Below the pieces are notes generated by a model. That model worked only from the letters and a program-made list of their open reading frames with translations. It had not been told where the DNA came from and did not search any database. The position numbers and the translations under genes are program-made. This document shows, one piece after another, positions 35,479 to 46,183 of a stretch of DNA of 64,000 nt; position 1 is the first letter of the stretch; each line of letters begins with the position of its first letter. The DNA comes from Daldinia sp. FL1419. Lineage: Eukaryota; Ascomycota; Sordariomycetes; Xylariales; Hypoxylaceae. The stretch spans positions 96,184 to 160,183 of the forward strand of contig MU623424.1 of NCBI GenBank assembly GCA_025201765.1, given 5' to 3'.

Positions 35479-36521
35479 TTTACACGACGACAGCTTTACC
35501 GGGGAAATTGAAGGGATAATATCTAGGTAGGTAACTAGTAGAATTTTCGAGGTAGCTTAGGTATATAAGGGCGAGAAGGTATCTACTCGACCTGCTTGAG
35601 ACGCACTACCTCTAGCTATTCCGACTAGCTTGCGAATACGTCGATGACGAGACATGAGACCCCAGTCCATGGCATCATAATGGTAATATCTGACTTAAGG
35701 AATATATATACGGTGAAGGTCGCTTTTGGTGAGGTTAAGCCGAGTCTACGACGCTGCTAGACTTGGTGATTGGTGAGAGCTCTTGATTTGGTGGATCACG
35801 ACATAACGACCCGGTCTGACGTGATGAGCCTTTGTGCCTATCTGGAATCTCATATCGTTAAATGTCCACCGTAGTGTAACAAGCTTGAATGAAGATCAGG
35901 CGCATTAACTACCTAGTTTGGGATTAGATACTTGAATTCGTCGACATATCTCATGTAAATCTGAATTAACTACCTTGGTAACCTAGCTGCCTAGGTAGTT
36001 AACCTATACTTGCTAGAAAACTTGTCATGAATTCTGAACGTTACTGATAGGCTTATATAGGTACCCAGGCGCCGAGGTAAGTGAGTCTGATGGCTCTTGA
36101 ATACCTTCATAATGAACATACGAGTATATAATAAAAGATGTCTATGCGACGTGGTGCGATAGGAGACACCTGAGGTATCATTTCAATTCCAATTTCACCA
36201 GCCCACCCGTCCCGTCCTCTATAAACCGACTTGGGAATCTTATATGTAGGTAGTCCTTAGTTGACGGAATGTCATACTCGGGTAAAGCATTACCAATCTA
36301 CCTTTCATCAGAAGTCTTGATCTCGTACGGGTTGTCGCGACGTATGGCAAAGGTATATGTCTAATTTTTAATGTAGTTACTGAGAACTAGAAGAAATGCA
36401 TCTTCAGATCTAATCCCCTGGATGTGTATATCTAGGTAGGTACCTAGGTAGGTCAGAGGCGGACGAGATGAGATATTGCAGGGCTTGATCGAGTTAAATG
36501 TTAGTTACTTGTAACGAGGAA
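35479..36521. other. Intergenic region left of the AT-rich island
   Basis: This 1.04 kb of normal base composition contains TACCTAGG-type repeats at about 35985-36003 and 36433-36453. No gene is supported. Composition changes abruptly to about 80-85% AT just inside the inverted repeat that starts at 36522. Confidence 0.6.
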
Positions 36522-36552
36522 GTACAAATCGGGTCTAGGAAGTCTCCGGACA
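36522..36552 (+). repeat. Left terminal inverted repeat of the AT-rich element
   Basis: These 31 bases match 43986-44016 in reverse complement without mismatch. The inner end reads CTCCGGACA. Composition is ordinary, so this end was spared by RIP or lay at the edge of the mutated zone. Confidence 0.9.
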
Positions 36553-37199
36553 GGTAAAAAATGTAAGCCAAAAATATATAAAAAGTCATAACTTTACCAA
36601 TTTAGGAGTTATTTAGATGCAACTTGATTTATTAAATTAATTAAATTTGGTAAATTTCTATAAGAATTTTTTGGATTTAAAAGGCCTATTATATGGTTAT
36701 ATATTTAAGGTTTTAGATTATTAAAAATTGTTGAGAAATATAGATAAGTTTAAATGATTATTATATCTTTTATATGTATTATTTTAAAATACAATTTTAA
36801 CTATTATTTAATTAAGTAATTCTTAATTTATTTATATAATTTTGGAATTAAAATAATATTATTTAAGATTTTTTATAAATTCTTGAAATATATGACTTTT
36901 TTAATATATTATTAGATAATTTATGATTATATCCCCAATATTGAATATAGAATTTTTAAATTTTAATATATTAATTATAGATAAAGAAATATTTTTTAGA
37001 AGGACTTTTCGGTTTTTGATTGTCTTTTTATGAAACTTTCGTAAAAAACCAAATAATTTAATTTATTAAAAATCTAATATTAAAATAAATATTGGAAAGG
37101 TATTGTATTACGTGTGCGATGGTAGTGCTGTTAGGAAAAGATGAAAGGGATAATATACGGATGGTAGATGATTAAGTCTACAGCCTGAATAAACCTGCC

Positions 37200-40100
37200 C
37201 TAAAGACCATTATTACAAAAAAAAAGAAAAATAAAATAAAAATAAAAATTAAATTTAATAAAATAAATATAATTATAATATTAATTAATAAATTAATAAA
37301 AATAATTAAATTTAAAATTAATAATTTAATAAAAGAAATAAAAATAAAAATTAAAAAAATAATAAATATGTAAAAAATATATATTAATATTATAATATTT
37401 ATAAAATAAAAATAATAATAAAATAATATCTTTAAATTAAATAAAATAAAAGAATTAATTAAAAAAATAATAAATAAAAAATTAAAATTAATAAATAATA
37501 TTGGGAAATTATAAGAATAATTTTAGGTTGTGATTATTAAAGGTATAATTAAATTTTAAATTTTTATTATTATAATACCAGCCTGTTTTTAATATGAAAT
37601 TATAATTAAAATAATGGCGGAATTATAAGAAACATTAAAGTAAAATCTTAAAAAAATCATATAAATTATTAATAATATAATTAATAAAAATAAGGTTATA
37701 ATAATGCACCAATTTTATAACAATAATATTATAATAATATTTTAATTTAAAATCAAATAATATAAAAAAAATTAAAATTAAATTAAAAAGGTATTTAATT
37801 AAAAAATAATTGGAATAAATAAGGTCTTTATAATAATAATTAAAAGTTTAAAAATAATTAATTTAAAAGATATTTATATTAATTTATAAAATTTAATAAA
37901 GGCTTTTTTAAAAAAAAATAAAATTAAAATCTTTAAAATTAACCTTATATTTAAGAAATATTTAAAAGTTAAATTTATTGCCTTAATTATGAAAATTAAT
38001 AGATTAAATATAACCTATTAATTTTATATTAATGGATTATTATGGAAAATTAAATTTTATTTTTGTAAATCATTTATAAAAGATATAAAAATAATATAAT
38101 ATTTTAAATATTATTATTTTAAACATATTATAAAATATTATAAAAAACAGTTTAGATACAATAAATATGTAGGCTTTATTTATAAAAAAGGTAATTTAAT
38201 ATATAAAGTATTAAAGAAATATTAGAATTGTAATAGGACATATAAAATATAAAATTTAAAATACTTAAAGGTAATTAAATAGAAAAATGCAGTAAAGAAA
38301 ATATATACATATAAATTAAAACAATTTAAAGAAAAAAATAATATTAATTACATTTTTAATATATATAATATTATATATAATAATTTTATATTAGTAACTT
38401 TAAGGAAAATAAAAAGTTGCACTTTTACCAAGGAGAGAATACAAAGTTCCTAGAATGAGAATATTTTAGGCTTTTCCAAAATAATTATTGTAATAAATAA
38501 TGTTCCTAAGTTAAAGATAAGGATAAGAGGTAAACCTCGTATAAAAATTTATTTAAAAGTAAAATTTAATAATAATATTTCCTCAATCTAAAATTTCTTC
38601 TATTAGGAAGACCTTGTTATGGCAGTAGTTTCTAATTGAAATTATCCTAAAAAAAGTAGCAGATCCTCTAAGAATATTGTATGAATTATATATAAAATTA
38701 TATAATTATTATAATATATTGGAATATAAGAGAAAATTATTAAATTATATTTTAAATCTTTAAAAATAAAAGGATATTAAATATTATAATTATTTAGGAA
38801 TTTTATTTTAATAATGGAAGATTAAATTGTTCTTAGTTTAGTAATTATAAGCTAATATAATATAATATAAGTTAAATTATAATTTATATATATAAAAGAA
38901 TTAATCTAAAAAATTAAAAGAAAAAAATAGATTATAATTGGGTTATAATATTAATTTAAATAAAATTTAATATTTTTATTATATAATTAATATATATAAA
39001 ATTAAATTTTAACTATAAGTATTTGCCATTATTGAAATTAATATTAAAAAACCTTTATAATATAAATATAATAATAAGAGATTTTAATATATATTATCCC
39101 TTATAAGATAAAGAAGAAAGGATATCCTGATACATTTTTGAGATCCTTAAACTAATAATCTGTTAGAATTTTAAATTTGTTACAAAAATAGGTATAATAA
39201 CCAGGCAAATATAAGGTTATAAGGATTTAACATTGAATTTCGTATGGGTAAATAAAAGATTTAAATATTTAAAATTAAGGCCTTTTAATTAGGAAAGATC
39301 TGATTATATTATTCAATGCCTCAATATTATTATATTATGTCTGAACCTAATCCAGAATCAATTTAGATTAGAAGGTTGGATATGGAAACATTTGGACAAA
39401 AGGCTTATAAAAGTAGAAATATAAAATATAAATGTATTAAAAAGAATAAACAATCTTAAAAAACTTAATAAATATATAAATTATTTTATTAAAAAATTAA
39501 AAAGGATTATTTTAATTATAACCTTATATTATATCCAACCTATAATGTAATTAATGTTATGGTAAAATAATAAAATTAAAATATTTTATAAAAAAATAAA
39601 AGAAATATGTAAATAATGGATAAATTAAAGAATATAAAGGTATTGAAAAACCCTTAATAAAATTTAGGCAATATTGAAGAAAGTTATAAGTAAAACTAAA
39701 AGAAATAATTAAAGATTGGCCTTAATAAAAATTTTAAAAAATAATAAAATCTTATAAAAAATAGAAAAATGGATTAAATTGTATAATTAATAATTTATTA
39801 AAGAAGAAAATTTTTTAATGTTATATTATTAATCTAATAAAGAATTGTAAGTTGTAAATAAAGAGGAGAAAAATATGATATTAGGGGAAAGATTTTTCTT
39901 AAATTTTGTAATTGATTTATTTAATATTTTTAATTTTATTATATAATTAGAAAAATTTTAAAAAAATAAATTTAATATATTTAAAAGAGTAAAATTGGAA
40001 AAAATAAAAATAATTTTAAAAATAATTAAATTATAAAAAATTATTGGTAAAAATTTATTATTAATAAAGTTCTTTAAAATATATAAAAAATAATTATTTA

Positions 40101-42100
40101 AAATATTTATTATAATTATAATATAAAATTTTATATTTAGATATTACCTAAAGGTATTCTATAAAGTTATAATAATAATACTATTAAAACCCAGAAAATC
40201 TAAGGAAGAAAAGAACCTTTTGGATATTTATAAGCCAATATCCTTCTTAAGGATTATAAATAAAATAATTAAAAAAATAATAATAAATTATATTATAAAA
40301 GTAGTGGAATAATATTAATTATTTTTAAAAAATTAAATAAGAAATAAATTAATTAGATTTATAGAAATAACCATTAAAATGGTAATAGAAACTATATATG
40401 TTACATAATATATTAATATTATAACATTATTTTTATAACTAGATATTTTAAGTACTTTTAATAATATCATATTATAAAGGTTTATATATATATTATATTA
40501 AAAAAGGTATTCAATATGGATAATAAATTAAATAAATAATTTTATAGAAAAACAAAAAATATAATTAATCTTTAATAATAAAAAAAATAAGGCTTATTTC
40601 TTTATTATAAATATTTTATAAGGTTCTTTATTATTACCTATTTTATTTATTATTTATATAACTACCTTATATGAAAAATTGGATTAGGAAGGTATCTTAA
40701 TTATTAATTTTGCGGATAATATAAATATATTAATAATAAAATATTTTATAGTTAAAAATTGTATTAGATTAGAATAAGTATATGGAATATGCCTGAATTG
40801 GGCACGAAAATATAACATAATCTTTACAATATAAAAAAATAAGTTTATATATTTTATAAAAGTTTATTAAATATTAATTATGAAAATTAAATTAAATAAT
40901 ATAATTATTAAATTTAAAGAAAATATTAAATTCTTTAAAATATAATTAAATAAGAAATTTAAGTGGAATAAATATTTAAAAGTAATTAAAATAAAGATAG
41001 AAAAATAGTGGTATGCTTTTTTTAAATTAATAATATTAATATGAGGTTATAATATAACCTAAATAAAAAAGATTTATATAAAAGTAATATAAAATGTAAT
41101 AATATATAGAGTAATAATGTAATATATTCTAAATTAAAATTATAAGATAAAAGATATTATTAAAAAATTAGGTATTATTTAATTAATTTATTTATAAAAA
41201 ATTAATAAAATATATAAGGTAATAAAAATATTATAATTAAAAATAAAGTTAGATTATCCCCTAATATATCTTTATTTAAATATAATAATAATAATAATTA
41301 AATTTTATATAAATAATAAAAACTTTAATTTTAAGATTTAGGAAATAAGGCAGAAAATTCAAAAATGGGTGGAATTTTAGAAACTTAGGAAATAATAAGG
41401 TCCTCCTGTTGTTGTTCAAATATTGGATATATATATTATAAAAGTTAGGGTTAATTAAAATATTAAATAAAAGGAATGTTAATATTTTAAAAAAGCTTTT
41501 TTAAATTATTAAATAAAAAGATAAGAATGATATAAGAAGGATACCATTATATTAACAGTTTGGTTATTATTTTTTAGTATAAAAATTAATAATTAATATT
41601 TTAATTTGTAGAAGTATAAAATATTAATATTATTATAGATATATATTAAAAAAATAAAATTAAAGGTTTTTTTATTTAATAAAAAGATTTTTGGAATAAA
41701 TATTCTTAAATATAAATATAATAAAAAAGAAATAATATAATATATAATTCTTAAATATCTTAAATACATTTTAATATAGACTTATTTTAAATAAAATTTA
41801 ATTTCAAAAATTTTTTTAATTAATATGAATTATAAAAAAATATTATTTAATTTCAATAAAGCCTTATTAATAACCTATTAATTCTTTAAATAAATTTAAT
41901 TATTTATATATAAAATAATATTATAATTTATTTAATACAAATATTTCTAAAAATTTTAAATTAAATAAGAAGAATTTACAATTAAATAAAAAAATATAAA
42001 TAATAATATATTAATAAGGTCCTTTAAGAAGATTATATTTACCTAGGATTATTTTATATTTATTTTAAATTATATTTATTAAAATTACCTTCCTTTATAT
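37200..42100 (+). pseudogene. RIP-inactivated non-LTR retrotransposon (Tad1-like LINE) remnant
   Basis: Reading through stops on the plus strand, LINE protein blocks appear in the correct order. Near 38130-38260 there are Cys/Lys-poor relics of CCHC zinc knuckles in gag (KYVGFIYKKG, NCNRTYK). Near 39070-39250 is an APE-type endonuclease motif, IIRDFNIYYPL (from GDFNxHHPxW), followed by a G-x-T and DLxxxxW-like stretch. Near 40190-40275 reverse transcriptase block 1 reads LLDIYKPISFLRIINKII. Near 40440 LDILSTFNNI, near 40620 GSLLLPILFIIYITTL, and near 40700-40735 INFADNINILI (the YADD active site). Ends are approximate. Many stop codons and A/T-only substitutions show it is dead. The Tad1 clade is inferred from gag plus endonuclease plus reverse transcriptase in a fungus. 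Confidence 0.78.
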
Positions 42101-43985
42101 CCACCTCTTTGTCTTCCTTTTTGTTCTTTTCGGTCATATATATTAAAAAATCTTAAACAAAGGTAAGCGCATTTTTAAAAGGAAGGTTATACTTAATAAG
42201 GCTTAAATTTAAATATATTAAAAAATTATTAAAGATTTATAATAAATTATTATTAAAGAATGGTAAAGTATTTAATATTAATTAAATTTTTTAAATAAAA
42301 GATTATTATAATAATAATATATAGGAATAATATGGATTATTAGGGATAAAGTAATATATATATACTTCTTTTCAAAATTAATTCCCTTATAAATCCTATA
42401 TTATAATTAATAAATATTAATAAAATAGATATAGAATAGGATTATATTGTAGAATAATTACAACATTAATAACATTAAAATAAATAATTTTTTTAAAATT
42501 ATTAAAATATATAAAAATTATGGATTTAATAAGTAAAAGATTAAATATAATAAAAATAATTATTAAATATTATTAATAATTTTTTAATAAATTTTTTAAA
42601 AATTTAAAAATCTTGAAAAAATTATAATAAAACCTTAATAATTAATTCCCAAAATTGCACTAAAAAGGCGTAACCACACTTTTTATACAATTCTCTATCC
42701 TTAATAAACAAATTATCTTTATAATATATAATTATATTAGGATTATAATCTTAATATAATATAATATTAAAGTATTATATTAAATCTAAAATGTCATAAT
42801 AATTTTTAATAAAAAAACCAAAATATTTAAAAAAGATTAATAATAAAATAATATTAGAGAAATAATGGAGTACCTATAAATATATAAGTTTTTTTTTATT
42901 TAACACAATATATATATAAAAATGAAATGAATTTTTTAAAACAATATTAAACCATAAATATAATAAATATAATAATATTATATTATAATATTACAAAATA
43001 TAAATAAGGCATATAAAAAGGATTGAGGTTAATTAAAAAAGATTATAAATTAATAATATTATTTTAAATCATTTTAGAAAATAAATATAATATTATAATA
43101 TTAAAAAGAAAATTATAAAAATAAAAATATATAATGGCTTTTTATAAAAATATAAAATTATTTATATATATTTATATTTTATACAAACCATATATATTTT
43201 AATTTTTCTTTAAAATAATTTCTTTATAATATAATAATATTTTTATTATTTATTAAAAAAAATAATAAAATTATTTTGGACCTTGTTATTGCCTTATATC
43301 TAAGTTATTACCATATTATTTTATATAATTAATATTGTAATATATAAAATGTTTTTCTATATTAAAATTTAATTATTTTTATTAAAAAGTAAATTCTAAT
43401 AAGAATATAAGGTAAAATTAAAGTTATAATAATATAACTTATTTGGATAGGTGGTAGGTAGGTTTTCTCCGGAACACAGTTCCTATCCAGAACAAATACC
43501 AAAAGATGGATCAGATACCTATAATATATTCTAGGTAAATTAGGATAATAATAAATAAATAAAATATGTTAATTATGAGCCTAAATTAAACTTAAACCAT
43601 ATTTCCTCCAATTTTTAAAACCAAATCTCAAAATTTTTATATTTTTATATTATATATTTCAAAAATTATTTAAAAATATAAATACTCAATATTTTGATCC
43701 AAAATTTTATATATTAAATCTTTAATATTATATTAATTTATAATATTTTTTATAACTTTATCTATTAACAATTTAAATAGTAATTTAAAATTCTTTTTTT
43801 ATATAAATTTATAAAAAATTAAAATTTAATATTTAATATATAAAATATTAATAATATATTAATAAAAATATATTAAATAAAAAATTAAAAATTTACTTAT
43901 TTTAATACATTTAATTTTAATGAAATTGAATATGTGGTTGTAAAGTTATTAATATTTTATTATTTTAATAGTAAATAATTATAGG

Positions 43986-44016
43986 TGTCCGGAGACTTCC
44001 TAGACCCGATTTGTAC
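43986..44016 (-). repeat. Right terminal inverted repeat of the AT-rich element
   Basis: This is the exact reverse complement of 36522-36552 over 31 bases. Outside it the sequence returns to ordinary composition and to TACCTAGG simple repeats (44017 onward). Confidence 0.9.
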
Positions 44017-44407
44017 CTAACCTAGGTAAGTAATGGTGTCCTTACCTTGAACCGATATGGAAGGACCTAACTCCGTTTACCTTAGGTACGTAGGTATCTA
44101 CTTGAAGTACCTGGTAATGTGGGTTTGGGGTTCCCGACACTCGGGCTGTTGCCCTTTTTTTTTATAAATTTTTTATTACCCCTCCATAGCGCCCTGCGTT
44201 CTACTTCCCCACTACATTAAGTACATTAGGTAATAAGGGCGTATTGATATTAGGTAGTGCTATTTATTTGTAGATTCGTTGCCATACGTTAGGTACCCCT
44301 TTCATTCTTTCTTTTGGAGGCAGAATTCACGCTACTCATGTATACTATCCAGCTGTCTTGTAGTTAAACCGGTGTTGTACTAGGCCTCATCTTTATTTGA
44401 ACCTTTT
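44017..44407. other. Spacer between the AT-rich element and the GNAT gene
   Basis: These 391 bp contain TACC/CTAGG-type repeats near 44017-44095 and a T11 run near 44156. It is the promoter region of the acetyltransferase gene. No other feature is seen. Confidence 0.55.
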
Positions 44408-45028
44408 ATGATGGCGTCATGCAAAGTCCGACATGCTCGGCGAGAAGGTATGTTAGACGACACTGGTTCTGAAGTCTCGTCCCTAAAGACGGAAACTGAT
44501 CACACACGATCTTCGATAGATGTACCGGCGATTCTTCAACAGATTCGCGAGTTAGCAGATTATGAGCATGAGCTCGATGCAGTCGAGGCAACCGAGGCTA
44601 CGCTCCTTTCTACTATAGCCTTTGCACCCGACGGTGTTGAATCGACTTCTACCGCCCCTAATACAGAGCCCATATCGCCTTCAAAGCCAGCCCGATGTCT
44701 TTTGCTATTCAACGAAGAAGATAAGCCGGCTGGTATGGCGTTGTATTTTTACAACTATAGCACTTGGCGATCAAAACCAGGCATCTACCTTGAGGACCTA
44801 TTTGTTCGGCCGACAGATAGGAAAAAGGGCTACGGGAAGAAGCTATTGGTCGAATTGGCTAAAGAGGTTGTAGCAACCAATGGCGGTAGGCTCGAGTGGA
44901 GCGTGCTCAAGTGGAATGAGCCGAGCATTCAATTCTACGAATCCATCGGAGCCAAGAAGATGGACGAATGGGTAGGCATGCGAGTAGATCGCGAAGGCTT
45001 GACCAAGTTAGCTGGCTTGTTAGACTAA
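44408..45028 (+). CDS. GNAT-family N-acetyltransferase (SSAT/thialysine acetyltransferase-like)
   Basis: Two exons, 44408..44447 and 44520..45028, give 182 residues. The intron is 72 bp, begins GTATGT, has CTGAT as branch point and ends TAG. Because 72 is divisible by three and has no stop, the unspliced frame also reads through (206 residues). Splicing restores the family N terminus VRHARREDVPAILQQIREL, which decides the matter. The GNAT core follows: ALYFYNYSTWRSKPGIYLEDLFVRP, the acetyl-CoA loop RKKGYGKKLL and the helix WNEPSIQFYESIGA. These match spermidine/spermine N1-acetyltransferase and thialysine acetyltransferase. The acyl acceptor is probably a polyamine or lysine analogue, by family resemblance only. 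Confidence 0.88.
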   Translation: MMASCKVRHARREGMLDDTGSEVSSLKTETDHTRSSIDVPAILQQIRELADYEHELDAVEATEATLLSTIAFAPDGVESTSTAPNTEPISPSKPARCLLLFNEEDKPAGMALYFYNYSTWRSKPGIYLEDLFVRPTDRKKGYGKKLLVELAKEVVATNGGRLEWSVLKWNEPSIQFYESIGAKKMDEWVGMRVDREGLTKLAGLLD

Positions 45029-45148
45029 GTAGTCCGACCCGGGAAAATATATGTGTCCAATGACAGGCTTTTCAACGATACCGTAGAGTTACGTAAATTG
45101 GCGAAAAGGGGGAAACCCCAGAGATTTGATAACCACCCGAATTGCAGA

Positions 45149-46183
45149 CTACATAGGCGCTCCGGCTTGGTTGATACCTTGAAAGAACTGAAGGTCCTTT
45201 TTCCTAGGTTTGGAAATAGGCTGCTCGCTATGACCCCAGGTAATAGACCACTTTTTCGACCGAGGGTTCTTCTCAACAATGGGTGATGCTTGCCAGACGC
45301 CAACATATAAGCTGCGACGTAGTCTCCTTCGACCTAATACTCGGACGCCAATGGGTCGCCCGTGGCCCCGGGGATCTTCATCTTCACGCCCGCTAAGGCT
45401 CTTCATCCTCCGCGAGCTTCCCCGTTCTAGGGACCGTATTGGTTTCGTTACGAAGTCTGTCCAGATGGGCTTTGAGGCGTCATGGCTGGTTGAAAGCGAT
45501 TGCGCAACCCGTCTCCTGGGAGGCATCGTGTAATACTTCGCGTCGGCTTCGCCTCTTGCAATGGCACCTAACTGGTCCCATTCTCCCCGGGGTAGCGGAG
45601 GTAGCAATTGACGGAGAATCGACACCCAGTGCTTCTTCCGCTTGTTTCTTGCCAACTTTGCGGTTAACGGGCGGCCGAAACAATTCTCTTTGGGAATGGT
45701 TCGTTCTGGGTCCACATTTCGGCGCATATTAAAAGGCAAGTTTTTACCTTGATGCTGGTGTTGTGAAGCGGCGATGGCCATGATCTTTTCTTCAGACCAA
45801 TTATCTAACCAGTCGGGCGCTCGAGGTTTACCATTGGGGAATGTGACCCTCTCTTCTAACTCGGCAGAGTTGCTTGGAGGATCACTGGAAAGCTCAGTCC
45901 TGCCTAGAATGCGGCGTCGCTTGCCAATCCTACCGGTTGCGAAGTAACATAGACGTAGCATCCTATTGACATCGCCAGTATTTGCGGAACGAATGTATCG
46001 GAGGTAGTGGTGAGCATCTTTGATATGCGGTTTGGGGTCTGGCTTTTGACGACAATCGCGAAAACGGGCTTGAATGCGCTCGGTGACCCAAGGTCGACAG
46101 AGAAGAGGAAGATATGTGGCTTCTCGAAGTAGATGTCGATACAGGTGTAGGGGAGTATTTGGGTGGGGGATCTGTAGAGGCAT
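45149..46183 (-). CDS. LYR-motif protein (Cup1-like N-terminal domain), probably mitochondrial
   Basis: This single-exon gene encodes 344 residues, starting at the ATG at 46183 (MPLQIPHP), since the upstream in-frame codon is TTG. LHLYRHLLREATYLP at residues about 11-25 contains the LYR tripeptide followed by the Arg and Phe/Leu pattern of Complex1_LYR proteins. These serve as small adaptors for mitochondrial complexes with acyl carrier protein. The rest is long, basic and poorly conserved, with RKKHWVSILRQLLPPLP near 185 and a conserved-looking end, KKDLQFFQGINQAGAP. At 344 residues it is much longer than classic LYR proteins, as in the fungal Cup1-like group. Its target complex is unknown. 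It is convergent with the GNAT gene, 120 bp apart. Confidence 0.72.
   Translation of the reverse strand: MPLQIPHPNTPLHLYRHLLREATYLPLLCRPWVTERIQARFRDCRQKPDPKPHIKDAHHYLRYIRSANTGDVNRMLRLCYFATGRIGKRRRILGRTELSSDPPSNSAELEERVTFPNGKPRAPDWLDNWSEEKIMAIAASQHQHQGKNLPFNMRRNVDPERTIPKENCFGRPLTAKLARNKRKKHWVSILRQLLPPLPRGEWDQLGAIARGEADAKYYTMPPRRRVAQSLSTSHDASKPIWTDFVTKPIRSLERGSSRRMKSLSGREDEDPRGHGRPIGVRVLGRRRLRRSLYVGVWQASPIVEKNPRSKKWSITWGHSEQPISKPRKKDLQFFQGINQAGAPM

Larger units (their letters stand above)
36522..44016. mobile_element. RIP-degraded element with 31-bp terminal inverted repeats, containing a nested LINE
   Basis: A 7.5-kb block of extreme AT content is bounded by a perfect 31-bp inverted repeat. 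The left copy (36522-36552) starts GTACAAATCGGGTCTAGG. The right copy (43986-44016) is its exact reverse complement. Just inside each end, the ten bases ATAACTTTAC recur at the same 36-base offset, so the inverted ends once ran further. A TA dinucleotide sits at each outer end, which would suit a Tc1/mariner or pogo/Fot1-type insertion, but no transposase was identified. The interior is saturated with TA and stops, as expected after CpA-to-TpA mutation by RIP. Flanking DNA is normal, so the block is a discrete insertion. Confidence 0.7.
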
